Below are positions 1-10,580 of a DNA stretch of 64,000 bases, in pieces (the stretch's first letter is position 1; each line of letters opens with the position of its first letter). Source of the stretch: Viola odorata. Taxonomy: Eukaryota; Streptophyta; Magnoliopsida; Malpighiales; Violaceae. A model generated the notes under the pieces. That model was not told where the DNA came from. It ran no database searches and worked only from the letters and a program-made list of their open reading frames with translations. Position numbers and translations under genes: made by a program. The stretch spans positions 43,223,656-43,287,655 of the forward strand of contig OY829539.1 in assembly GCA_963691705.1 (NCBI GenBank), written 5' to 3'.

Positions 1-2
1 AC

Positions 3-1147
3 TCTACCCCTCCCATTATTGCTGAATTATTGAAAGAGTTTGCGGATGTATGGCCCGATGAGATGCTCGCGGGTTTGCCTCCAATCCGAGAGATCGAACA
101 CCAAATAGACTTTATCCCGGGTTCTACAATTCCAAACTGACCGGCTTATAGAAGTAACCCCAAAGAGACAAAAGAACTTCAGAGGTAAGTGGATGAATTG
201 TTGAGTCGTGGGTATGTGCGAGAAAGTCTTTCTCCTTGCGTCGTACCCGTGATTTTAGTGCCTAAGAAAGATGGCACATGGAGAATGTGCGTGGATTGTA
301 GGGTCGTGAACAAGATTACAATCAAATATCATCACCCTATTCCGAGGTTGGATGACATATTGCACGAGTTCAGTGGCAGCCAAATCTTCTCGAAGATTGA
401 TCTTATGAGCGGTTACCATCAAATCCGAATGAAGGAAGGAGATGAGTGGAAAATAGCATTTAAAACTAAGCATGGTCTTTACGAGTGGATGGTCATGCCT
501 TTTGGCTTGACAAATGCACCGAGTAAATTTATGAGGTTGATGAACCATGTGTTAAGGCGGTTCATTGGCAAGTTTGTGGTTGTATACTTCGACGACATCT
601 TAATTTACAACAAGTCACTCGAAGAACATGGTGCGCATCTACGACAAATTTTCCAAACCCTACTAGAACAATAATTAAATGCGAAGGCGAGTAAGTGCTC
701 ATTCGCACTTAAGCAAGTCAGCTTTCTAGGGTTTATTGTGAGTGTGGAAGGCGTCAAAGTTGATGAAAAGAACGTCAAGGCTATTCAGGATTGGCCTACG
801 CCAAAGAACGTGAGTGATATACGTTCATTCCATGGCTTAGCAGGCTTCTACCGACGGTTTGTCAAGGATTTCAGCACTATAGTCGCGCCCTTGAACGATT
901 TGACTAAGAAAGGAGTGCCTTTCACATGGGAGCAGCCACAAGAGCAAGCGTTTCAAACGCTTAAAGAGAGAATGTACACCATGCCTGTTTTAGCATTGCC
1001 TAATTTCGAGAAGGCGTTTGAAGTAGAATGCGATGCAAGTGGCATCGGCATTGGTGCGGTTTTAATGCAAGAGAAGAGGCCGATTGCGTTCTTTAGTGAG
1101 AAATTGAAAGATGCACAACTATCTAACGATGCAAACTACATCGCCAA
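3..1147 (+). pseudogene. gypsy pol fragment: linker, reverse transcriptase, N-terminal RNase H
   Basis: One reading frame is open except for three stops: TGA at 138-140, TAA at 186-188 and TAA at 672-674. The RT domain (about 189-670) contains [21 protein letters not shown] and the catalytic [10 protein letters not shown] box (YxDD). RNase H starts near 740 ([27 protein letters not shown] with the first catalytic Asp). At about 1121 the frame jumps from the RNase H motif [11 protein letters not shown] straight into integrase sequence (NDANYIAN), marking an internal deletion. The parent protein would reverse-transcribe the element RNA in virus-like particles. The order RT then RNase H then integrase identifies Ty3/gypsy. 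The copy is not functional. Confidence 0.87.
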
Positions 1148-1727
1148 TGATAAGATTTGGACTATTTGCCGAAGGGTAGTAGAGGAATATGGTTCTTGGG
1201 GTCGGTCGTCCTTGGCGCCCGATGTACCTGCAAAGCGCCAAAGGGGGTCTCCGGCGTAAACACTCCGATGCTTAAGTCAGTAAGAGCTATGGAAATAGCA
1301 GAGCTTTTGCCAGCAATCTTAGGCTTACCTTCCTCCTTTGTGGCGGAGGTATTTATAGGCAAAAGAGGAGTATTTCTGGGTGATCTTGGTCACAAGTTGC
1401 TAAGGCGCCCGTCAGGGGGGGGTTAGAGTTTCCCGTTGATAGAGGGTGCTATCGTTGCGTTAGATATATGTATGGGGGTAGGCGTTACCTAAGTAAAGCA
1501 ATGCCTATGCTTCTCATGGGATGCCTGGTTTGGCCTGGGATGGGATAACTCCCTGTGTCATGACGAAGTGACGTGTGGGACCCCCTCGCTGATATCGGCC
1601 ATCCCAATGTCAGTCACATAGAGTGAGGCGATAGCCTCGATGCTGTCGGAGCGGTAGGAACAGCAGCTTTACCCCCACCGCGGGGTATAAGACAAAAATG
1701 CCCTTGTCGTTAGGAGTATTGTTATCA
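1148..1727 (-). mobile_element. Solo LTR of the Tat family (580 bp), inserted in element A
   Basis: The ends are TGATAA and TTATCA, flanked on both sides by GCCAA (1143-1147 and 1728-1732), a perfect 5-bp target-site duplication. The sequence matches the Tat2 3' LTR (42239-50757 without its insertion, about 572 bp) on the same strand, and the Tat1 5' LTR (3660-4129) in reverse, including the stretch CACTCCGATGCTTAAGTCAG. A TATA-like box, TATAAAT, lies on the minus strand at 1351-1357. With no internal region, this is a recombined solo LTR. Reading across the insertion restores an integrase frame, confirming the boundaries. Confidence 0.92.
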
Positions 1728-2743
1728 GCCAACCTATTTTTCAAGGAAGTCGTCCGCTTACATGGAATGCCCACAAGCATTGTGAGTGACTGAGATGGCA
1801 AATTCCTTAGCCACTTTTGGCGAGTGTTGTGGAGACGTTTGGGGACTAAGCTACTATTTTTTACTATTTTTTACAAACTAAAGTAGTAAACCGAACAGTC
1901 GGTTCTTTATTGAGAGCATTAGTTGGCAAACATGTTTCTAAGTGGGACGATCAACTACCGTTTATGGAGTTTGCCTACAACCGAGCCACACATTCTAGCA
2001 CCAGTTTCTCACCTTTTGAGATAGTGTACGGCTTCAATCTATTGACACTGCTTGACTTAGCGCCCTTACCTTTGCAAGATGCCGCGAGTTTAGATGGAGA
2101 ATCAAAGGCAGCAGCGGTGAAGAAAATTCATGAGCAAGTCAAGAAGAATATTGAGAAGATGAATGAACGTTTAGTCCGCAAGAAAAATCAAAGAAGGACA
2201 ACTGCATTCTTCAATGTGGGAGATTGGGTTTGGTTACATTTGAGGCGAGAGAGATTTCCAGCCTTGAGGCATCATAAGATTTCCGCGAGGGGAGATGGTC
2301 CTTTTTTTATCACGGAGAAAACCAACAACAATGCCTATGTCCTCGACCTACCTAGTGAATATGGAACCGTGAGTACTACCTTCAACATCTCTGATTTGAC
2401 TTTGTGTGATTGGGTGGAAGATGATGAGGAAGGATCAGATTCGAGGGCGAATCCTCGTGAAGATATGAACCCTAGTACGCATCGCATGCACGCTGCAAAC
2501 CCTAGCGCAAGCACCGCACCTTCATGCGTGCCCTTGCTGCCCCTTGGCCCGATGACGTGCCAACACAGCGAGTGCTTGTCTAGCCAGCTTTCCTTGTTCA
2601 TGCAAGAGGAACTTCAGTGCGTGACCGTGGCTGATGAGTCAGTGTTGCATACGCACAAGCCGAGGCTAGTAATGTTGTTGGTCGCACCTAGCGCCTACAG
2701 AATGGACGCCCGAGCAAAGTCAAACTTGGGAAATATTTGTTGA
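1728..2743 (+). pseudogene. gypsy integrase fragment, core end and C-terminal domain
   Basis: After the solo LTR the integrase resumes with EVVRLHGMP and LSHFWRVLW. The second catalytic Asp of the D,D,E triad is kept, followed by a stop (TGA for an expected Arg codon, about 1792). The segment that should carry the catalytic Glu is damaged: a duplicated TACTATTTTTT run shifts the frame at 1850-1870, and the expected Glu codon reads AAA (Lys) in the QT-VVNR context. From 1910 a clean frame covers the C-terminal part, with [19 protein letters not shown] and the GPY/F-like GDGPFFITEK. It runs into the presumed LTR, as in the CRM-like relative. Not functional. Confidence 0.82.
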
Positions 2744-3410
2744 GCCCCAGTTGAATTACAAGATAGCTTGAACTTTCTAGAAGAGGTTGGAGGAGTTTCA
2801 GGTCAAACGCCCTACGCGTTTGGGAGAAGGTCCGAGTCGATCGCCGCATGCGCAAGTCCTAGTGCGCATAGGACTTCGACTTGAGAAAGGACGCGTCTTG
2901 TGCAATTCGACCGAGTGAAGGATTGCTGCATCTACTAATCTACTTAGTATTAGTATTATTTACTTATGTATTTAATTATTTCAATTATTGCACGAATAGG
3001 ATTTATGTAATTCTAATTCCAGTAGAAGTTGTATTTATTTGCGCCTATTTAAAGGCAGGCGCTTGGCTGAATAAAATTTAGATCTTTTTTGCCAAACACC
3101 GTGAGTTAAATTCTCTGAATTTGTTCAAAAAATTGAACCTTGAATCCTTTGAGTCCAAACGCTCGAAGAACAACTCAAGTAAATCGAAAGTTCATCCAAT
3201 TGTTCGACTACCTAGGTTCCTAGCCTAATTGTGGGTTAGAGGGTTAGGAGTCCAATCAAGAACCTCATTCGCGTAGCTGGGTTGGTTAAATAGTCGCGTT
3301 TAACAGGGTCAGCGCTCGTATTGAGTTATCGAAGTAGTTCCGCACGAAGTCCATCCTTGAACAACGATCGCAAGAGGAGAAACGGTTCAAACTTAGCGAG
3401 GATCGTATCA
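2466..3410 (+). repeat. 3' LTR of element A (left border approximate)
   Basis: The right border is GATCGTATCA at 3401-3410. The preceding 100 bp (TTCCGCACGAAGTCCATCC, ACAACGATCGCAAG) are recognisably homologous to the end of the LTR at 42695-43845 read on its sense strand. The left border is placed at TGAACCCTAG, where the pol frame reaches the position at which the LTR starts in the relative. It could be off by tens of bases. The inner part is AT-rich and carries no gene. Confidence 0.6.
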
Positions 3411-3659
3411 ACAGGGGCTAACGCCTTTGGAGTGAAAGAGGTTCAAGTTATCTAAGGACACTTTATCATGAATTTTCAGCCAACCTTTAGAAGAGGAGAG
3501 ATCAAAAGGAACCTGGGATGAGGATCGAGTGGTAGACGCGAAAACCGACGTCTTACCCTCGACTGAGGGTTGTGCTTCTGAGCGCCTGGGCTTCTTTGGC
3601 GTCGAGGCCTTGGTCTTGCCCTTGCTCATAACTGAGCCTTTTCTCTTTTTGTCTACCGG
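3411..3659. other. Spacer between element A and Tat1, with an unexplained basic open frame
   Basis: This 249-bp spacer separates the LTR end of element A from the Tat1 5' LTR. The minus strand is open across it, giving a basic, Ser- and Lys-rich peptide (for example KGKTKASTPKKPRRSEAQ), open into the Tat1 LTR. The composition recalls the small basic antisense ORF at 51824-52246, so it may be a relic of another Tat antisense region. There is no firm homology to support that. Confidence 0.35.
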
Positions 3660-4129
3660 TGATAACAATAGAGGCAATTCCAGGGGTATTTTTGCCCCTA
3701 CCTCAGCGTTAAGGCCGTAACATTGTAGCCCCTACCGGGCGTCTGCGGCCAAGGTTGCCGCTCCTTACCCAGTAAGGAACCCTGGGGTGGTCGACATCAG
3801 CGGGTGCGGGGATGAGGGGGGGATCTCACATGTCATCAACCCACACGCACGGCATTATCCCATCCTAGGTCAGCCACGACGTCACTCTAGGCGTTATCTT
3901 TCCTTGTTAACGCCTACCCCCTAGAGGTAACGCCCTCCTCGACGCCTATATGATCGCTACTGGAACCTCTGCCATTTTTGGAACAGCTTTACTAACTTAA
4001 GCATCGGAGTGTCTACGCCGGAGCCCCCCCCCCCCCCCGGCGCTTTGCAGGTATACCCGACGGCGACTACAGTAACTCTGAGCAGCCATAATCCACACCC
4101 CTGATTCTCCAAAAGTCCGAATCTTATCA
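3660..4129 (+). repeat. 5' LTR of Tat1 (470 bp)
   Basis: It starts TGATAACAATA and ends GTCCGAATCTTATCA, with the PBS immediately after. It is homologous in reverse complement to the solo LTR at 1148-1727, both at its start (GGGGTATTTTTGCCCC region) and at its end (AATCTTATCA). A C-tract (4026-4039) replaces the shorter run of the relatives. It is shorter than the 572-580 bp of the other two LTRs, so it contains internal deletions. Confidence 0.88.
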
Positions 4130-4130
4130 A

Positions 4131-4150
4131 ATTGGTGCTTTCATTGAGAG
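4131..4150 (+). other. Primer binding site of Tat1
   Basis: ATTGGTGCTTTCATTGAGAG begins within two bases of the LTR terminus, the normal position for a tRNA primer site. The same type of PBS is known in plant Tat/Ogre elements. The cognate tRNA was not checked. Confidence 0.65.
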
Positions 4151-4216
4151 CTTTGGTTTATTAAGGGAGCGTCCTTAATAGCCATACTCTGTCTTTCTTG
4201 GAAGATCGGAAGGATC

Positions 4217-6133
4217 ATGGCTTCTGATTTGGAGTCCACACAACCTCCGTCCTCTAGCATTCCTTTTGCGATTTGCCGACAACTTTTTCCTTTCGCCACA
4301 GCTGAAGTTTCCACCGCGATACAGGAGATTACTCCGAAATCTTCAGATCTCTCTTTTAGACCAATAGGAGGAACGCCTTCTTCCCAGATAAACATCCCTC
4401 TATCCCAGACGGTGGGACCCAGTTTCTCCACTCCTCCTCCGAGGGGATTCATGTTGGATAGCGTAAACAACCCCTTCGCGAGTGAAATATCTGCCCTTCG
4501 TTCTCGGTTGGATTACTTGACCGAGCTGGCTGCAAGAATCACGCCTGGTGTTTCTGGGTCGAGTGTTCCTTCCCAGGCTATTTTTACATCATCTATTGTC
4601 ACCGAACGACCCTTATCACCTCCGCAACACAGAAACATTCCGTTGACCTTGCCCGCGATAACCACACCAGCCAGTTTTATGCAACTCGCTCATGGACAAG
4701 TAGAGCCTTACGTGCCACACGCGCTACAAATTCCCGTCTCTCAAGAGGAGCGGCGGCTTGACAAGTATAGAGATCGTTGGGATGGTCGGCGAGAGGAAAT
4801 GGATAGAGACGTATCCCCCGATCGTAGTGAGAGATCAAGTAGCCGAAGATACCGAACTTGTTCGCCAAGGAGTCATAGCAGATCTCCAAGGCGTCACCAT
4901 ACTCCTGATCCGCAGAACTGCAGGCGTCACCCGGAAGCGTCACCGTCTCGCAATACTCGCGAAATCCTAGACGACACCTCGGGCCACCCCTTCAGTCATC
5001 GCATAAGGCGTCACAGGATCAGTCGACATGTGAAGCTCCCTACGGAGTCTTATGACGGCACTAAAGATCATATTTCTCACCTTAACAAGGTGAAAGACTT
5101 CGTGCAATTCCAAACCCACAGTGATACGGCTTTGTGCCAAATATTTGTCATGACATTGGCAGGAGTTGCGCGCCTCTGGTTCGAGGGTCTCCCAGCAAAA
5201 TCCATTAACAGCTTCTCGCAGCTAGAGTCTTAGTTTCGAAGCCGGTTTAGTACCGCGGTCCCCATCAGAAAATCCGTTGTAGTGTTATTCGACATACACA
5301 GGAATCCCCAGGAATCTTTGAAAGATTCTCTCAGTCGTTTTGACCTGGAGATGTCGTTAACACCCGGCATTACCATCGATTTTGCTGTGGAAGCCTTGAA
5401 GCGGAACTGTCGTTATGAGAAATTATGAGACACGTTGATGGTGGACCCCCCGGTAACTTTGGACGCGTTGAGACTGAAAGCTCATAATTATGCAAGAATG
5501 GAGGAAGAAGAAAATAGAGACAAAACCTGAAACGTGCCACAAAACGTACCTCAGGCTCCTAACGCCCCTAGTAACGTAATCCCCGATGATCGTTTTGTAG
5601 ACGATTACGCCCAACAAAAAGATCATATCCCAAAAACCTCCAACAGACGAAGAGGCAACTCTTCAAGGGGAAGATCTGGTAACTCCCCTACTCGGCGGCA
5701 GACAGATCCTCCCAAGGGCTGGATTTACGACCCAGACCTTCCTTCCCTTATATTGCCAAGGGCGGAAATCTTAGCAATTGTGGTACAGCGGAATCTTCCC
5801 ATCCGTTATCCCGCTCCCGTAAAGCTAGGAGTAGTTATGAGAGGAAGGGAAAATACCTTCTGTAAATTTCATAAAGTCAAAGGGCACTCTACAGACGCGT
5901 GCAAAGAATTAAAGCTGGCGATAGAACGTTTGGTAGAAGAAGGATACCTCCGGAAATTTACCACTACGGCAAGGGAAGACGTCAGGAACAACCCAACAAA
6001 CAGGATACCTGACAACAGACAACCACCTCCTCACACTCCGGGAAATGATAACACACTTACTGGGAGAGGTAGGGAAACGCTTGCGATTGACAAAGATGAT
6101 TTCCCCATCATCAACATTATGTCAAGGAGGTGA
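4217..6133 (+). pseudogene. Tat1 gag with zinc knuckle, three in-frame stops
   Basis: ATG at 4217 opens a frame that continues to 6133, with stops at 5231 (TAG), about 5426 (TGA) and about 5527 (TGA). Order: Ser/Pro-rich N-terminus, an Arg/Ser-rich stretch (about residues 190-250), the retrotransposon gag core (SYDGTKDHISHLNKVKDF, LCQIFVMTLAGVARLWFEGL) and a CCHC knuckle (CKFHKVKGHSTDAC, near 5863-5903). The frame ends at LAIDKDDFPIINIM, where the relative Tat2 leads into protease. Here an extra A shifts the frame, and protease plus most of RT have been lost. Gag would form the particle and bind RNA. This copy cannot. Confidence 0.85.
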
Positions 6134-8596
6134 TATCTTCTCGAACTGTCAAGGAGGTACAAAAAATCAAAGCTATCCAGGACATGATATCTCCTCGAAC
6201 TGTCAAGGAGGTACAAAAATTAACAGGGCATGTTACCGCCCTAAGACGGTTCATCTCCAAGCAGGGCGAGAGATGCCTTCCTTTTTTCAAGATCATACGC
6301 AAGAAAGCCCCTTTTGGGTGGATAACGGAATGTGAAGAGGTTTTTACAAGCCTGAAAGCCTATTTATCATCCGACCTGGTGTTGACAAGGCCAGAACCGG
6401 GCGACACCCTATGCTTATACCTCGGTGTTGCCGACGAAGTGGTTAGTGCCGTCCTCGTTCATGACGACAAACATCTGCACCGCCCTGTCTACTTCGTAAG
6501 TCATGTTTTGAAAGATGTCGAGTTGTGGTATGCTCGCATTTAGAAAATTGGCTTTAAAAATGGACAGATACCTCCAAGCCCATCCCGTCATCGTACTTAC
6601 TGACCAGCCTTTGAAAAGGATATTTCAGAAACCTGAGTCTCCGGGAAGAATGTTGATTTGGGCCATCGAACTTGAGCAATACGGGTTGCGGTATAAAAAC
6701 CGACCCTCTGTGAAAGCCCAAGTCCTAGCATACTTCATAGCCGAGTGCACCTTCACAGAGGACCCGTTAACGGACCTACCGAAAGAGGAAAAATATGACT
6801 TGGACCTCCCGTTCCCTGAAACCTACACTGACTTGTGGGTCATTCATATGGATGGAGCAAAAAATCAGGAACTAGCCGGAGCCGGAATCTTCGTCATTGG
6901 GTCGCACGACATACAGATACGATACGCCATCAAAATACTACAGCCGTTATCCAATAACGTAGCGAAGTATGAGGCGTTACTGGCTGGACTCAGGATAGGA
7001 AGAAGCTTTTCCACTAAGGTCATACACGATATGGGAATGATGGGAAACTTACGACTAAAGATCTACGGAGATTCCAAATTGATAATAGACCAAGTCTTGG
7101 GACACTCTCAGGCTAGAGAACCCATCATGGTTCAGTACATCGCTAAAGTGAAACGCGAGTTGCTAGAAATAAAGAAAAGTGGCATGCAGGTCGACTTTGA
7201 ACACTTCCCTCGAGAGGATAACACTAAGGCTGACAGCCTGGCCAAACTCGCTGCAAATCCGGAAGCGTCCATACCTAAGGGCGTATACTACCGAGAAATA
7301 TCAGTACCTTCCTTCATGGAGGAGCAAGCGTCGCTTTGTGTTGAAGAAATCGAAAGCGACTGGCGAATCCCCGTAATAAAATATTTGAAACATGAGGAGC
7401 TACCTGTGGATAACGCCGAGCAAAAGAAAGTGCTGAAACAAGCGACACGGTGTACCTACTATGACGAGGAACTGGTTCGGAGATGCTTTTCTAACCCAGC
7501 CGCCAAGTGTATAACAGAACAAGAAGGTCTTCATACCTTGCGAGAAATCCATGAAGGGATATGCGGCATGCACGCATCAGGCGACACCTTAGCCGCGCAG
7601 GTTTTCAGGTCAGGATTCTATTGGCCTACTATTCGAAGAGATTGCCACAATTATATACGGACTTGTCAGAAGTGTCAGGAGTTCTTTAAGATTCCTCGAC
7701 AGCCCGCCACGGAAATCTCTGAAATTGTGGCTCCTTGTCCTTTCGCGAAATGGGGGATCGATATCCTAGGACCGTTTCCAAAGGCAAGGTCTCAACTAAA
7801 ATTTATGGTCGTGGCGATGGATTACTTCACAAAATGGGCAGAAGTGGAAGCGGTTGACAACATCACAACTGAAAAAATTTGGTGTTTCTTAAAACACCAA
7901 GTTATCATGCGGTTTGGTGTACCCCGTGTGTTAGTCAGCGACAACGGGACGCAATTCATCAGCCAATTCTTTAGAGACCAATGCACGGAATTCTAGATCG
8001 AACAAAGGTTCTCTTCCATGGCTCATCCGTAGACCAATGGTCAAGCGGAGGTGAAAAATCAAAGCATTCTCAGCGGCATTAAGAAAAACTTGGAAGGATC
8101 CAAAAAGAAGTGGGCAGACGAGCTACCCTATGTGATGTGGGCATACCGTATGGCCGTTAAAACCAACACTGGAGAAATGCCTTTCGCATTGGCCTTCGGC
8201 ACTGAGGCCGTCACACCAGTGGAGATCGACACTATGAGCCTGTGAGTGGCGTACTTCGAGGAGGAACTGAACGGGGAGAGGTTGCGAGCAAACCTCAACG
8301 CGTTACCAGAATGGCATGAGGAAGCTCTTCTGAAAACCCTCCATTATAAATAAAAAATGGCGCATTATCACAATAGGCGCGTCAAAGAACGGCTACTAAA
8401 AGCAGACGATTTGGTACTCAGAGATAAACGAGCCGCCGGACAGCGCATGGGGAAACTCAGTCCGAACTGGGATGGCCCATACCGCGTTACCCGCATTATC
8501 GGAAAGGGAGCGTATCACCTGGAAACACTTGACGGTACTCCCTTACCTAACTCTTGAAATATTGCTCGTTTAAAATTATACCATGCTAGATTTTGA
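6132..8596 (+). pseudogene. Tat1 pol remnant: end of RT, two RNase H domains, integrase
   Basis: It starts in the RT-RNase H connection (KLTGHVTALRRFISKQGERC), preceded by a 54-bp tandem duplication (units start at 6131 and 6185). RNase H then follows, with a frame change near 6515-6545. The second, archaeal-type RNase H (about 6835-7250) has D-G-A and E and D positions conserved. Integrase shows the H-H-C-C finger (ending CQKCQEF), Asp in WGIDILGPFP and Asp in VSDNGTQF, then TAG at 7994-7996 and again near 8031 at CAG positions. The GPYRV segment and C-terminus follow, with further stops at 8243 (TGA), 8351 (TAA) and 8555 (TGA). The end at 8596 matches the Tat2 pol end. Degenerate. Confidence 0.85.
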
Positions 8597-8714
8597 TATA
8601 TCTCTGCACCTTTTTGCTAACGCCAGCCCTAACGTGCGCTAACACTTGAATAGAGAATATTCTTGTCTGTTTTGTGGTTGTTGACTATGTGCAGATGATA
8701 AATGAAGAAGGGTG

Positions 8715-8995
8715 CCAGGAGTGAAAAGTCATATCCTTGTGACGGCCGGTCCTGATCAGACGGCTCAGTAAGTTGAGGGCACGTCCTGGCTTACCTAAAA
8801 ATAAGTGTCGGAAGTGAAAAGTCCTATCCTTGGGGGCAGCCGCGCTAACACAGGCGGGCCGCTAAGATGAGGCACGTTCCGACACCCCCAGGAGTGCAAA
8901 GTCCTATCCTTGTGGCAACCGTGCTAACACAAACAGCCCACCAAGATGAGGCACGTCCTGGCTTTTCTGGGAGTGAAAAGTCCTATCCTTGTAAC
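8715..8995 (+). repeat. Tat 3' tandem repeats, four copies of about 75-90 bp
   Basis: Each copy starts with a form of GGAGTGAAAAGTCCTATCCT, continues with GTGCTAACACA and ends near AAGATGAGGCACGTCC. The last copy is cut off by the element break. The same family occurs in six copies, opposite orientation, at 58381-58858 in Tat2, in the same place between pol and the 3' LTR. Confidence 0.8.
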
Positions 8996-10580
8996 CATCT
9001 TTAGGCACACACTCTGCTCACCCCTGTTCCCTTTAAACTATTAGACCCCAAAACCCTTGACGGAATGAGGCATCTCTGTATCTCACAGGGTGTGTTAAGT
9101 TTTAGCGCAGGTTGCACGCCGCCAAAAGAGCAAGTTTTTTGGGCCAAGCATGATGGAAACTTTGAGTATCCAGCAGCAGCCCAACCACCAATGCAGCCTC
9201 ATCCTGCCCAAGATAGCACCTCTCGTCCATCCACCCCTCCTGCCCAAGTCGTTCCTCTTTCAGGACCAATCACAATCAACGCGTCATCCCTAGAGCATCT
9301 GCTCCAAGCCATCATCACCAAACTCCAAGGCCTGACTGCAGAGATTACCCGACGCAATCTGCCGCCATCCTGATCCACCCACAAACAATCTATCTTGCCC
9401 TCGTGGAGGGTTTAAAACATTTTCACCTTGTGAGACCTTATATCTGCATCTAGGCCTAGACACCAGCAATAGAAAATAGCACCTTGTGAGCACTTTGAGC
9501 CTCCATGCCATAATTTTTCATGTGTGATTCGAATGCTTAGCTAGGCACTGGATGGACTTGCATGATATCCCTGGGTATAGGCACCATTAGACATTGGAAA
9601 ACAACAAAGTGACGAAAGTCTTCACATCATTGTCTTATTTCTTTCTTTTCTCCATTTTTTTTCTCATTTTCTTCCATCTTGCCCTAGACACTCACCTACC
9701 CTTCTCTTTTCTTTCTTCTTCCTGACCACTTGAGCTTATTTTTCTTGATCTCTTTCCTTCATAGGTAAGCAGAAATTGTTGAGGGTAGCGTCGAGGGTTA
9801 GACACGCAGAAGGACGCGCAGAAAAGCATAAGTGTGGGGAAGCAGAAGAAGTTAAGGCTCAGACGTAGAAAGCAAAGCTAGGGCAAATCAACAGAAACAT
9901 CATCTTGTCGTAGCATAATCATAAAGGAAAGAGCCCTCCTTCAAAAGCCTAAGTGTAGGGAAGCCGAGAAGTAAAACACTAGTGCTGGAAGCAGAGTTAG
10001 GGCAAGCAACAAAGAGAATTCAAAAAGTCTCCCGCCCTAGCTGAATCAAATCTAGAAAGTTTCGTACCCCTTCTTTAAAAAAAATGGTTCAAAAAAATAT
10101 AATAAAATCTAAAATAAAAGAACGGGGTAAAACACGAATAAAAAGAGTTTGATGCCAGTACCGCGCCAAGAGAAGAGCTCCCTGCCAAAGAGCCGAAGAT
10201 CCTTTGTCTAGCCCTCATCTACATCATCCTGCCCTAGACGAGTGCTGTCTTACCGACCTCATCTTTTTCCTAGCCAAGGAATCCATCCAAGTTTGAGCTG
10301 GTTGTTTCTTTTCTTTCTCTTTCTTCCCTCTTCGTTCCTTCTCTTTCTTCTTCCATCCTCCTCTCTTCCTTTCTCTTCTTTTCCTCTTTCTAAACCTAGC
10401 CCTTCCCTTTTCTTTCATTTGCTGATGCGAAGTTCTTTCCGATTGATTGATTGCCCATGCATGTGTACTATGTACTCGGATTGTTCATATGCTTTGATTG
10501 GTTGTGTCTGTTCATGTCTTGGGGTGGTTTTTAGTTTTGTGGATGCTCGAGGGCGAGCATCGGGCAGTGTGGGGATAATT

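Larger units (their letters stand above)
1..3410 (+). mobile_element. Element A: decayed CRM-like Ty3/gypsy retrotransposon, 3' part
   Basis: The pol remnants and the 3' LTR resemble the CRM-like element at 42695-50636 throughout (RT, RNase H, integrase C-terminus, LTR end). The element enters from the left edge, so gag and the 5' LTR are not seen. About 770 bp from late RNase H to mid-integrase are missing compared with the relative, and a solo Tat LTR sits in the remaining integrase. The 3' end is set by the LTR terminus GGATCGTATCA at 3400-3410, which matches the terminal CGTATCA of the relative. Many in-frame stops show an old, inactive copy. Confidence 0.8.
3660..8995 (+). mobile_element. 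Tat1: truncated Tat-lineage Ty3/gypsy retrotransposon
   Basis: The order is 5' LTR, PBS, gag, remnant of late RT and RNase H, second RNase H, integrase, then 3' tandem repeats. Tat identity rests on the extra archaeal-type RNase H (HMDGAKNQELAGAGIF), the gag zinc knuckle CKFHKVKGHSTDAC and near line-by-line similarity to Tat2 on the other strand. The protease and most of RT are deleted at about 6120. The element stops at about 8995, just after four 3' repeats, without an antisense-ORF region or 3' LTR. The base just left of the LTR is the end of ACCGG, but no matching right-hand TSD can be found because that end is lost. Confidence 0.85.

Noticed and set aside
10224..10418. Lys/Arg/Glu-rich minus-strand frame
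   Set aside because: Translation of a CT-rich low-complexity stretch (10300-10410).
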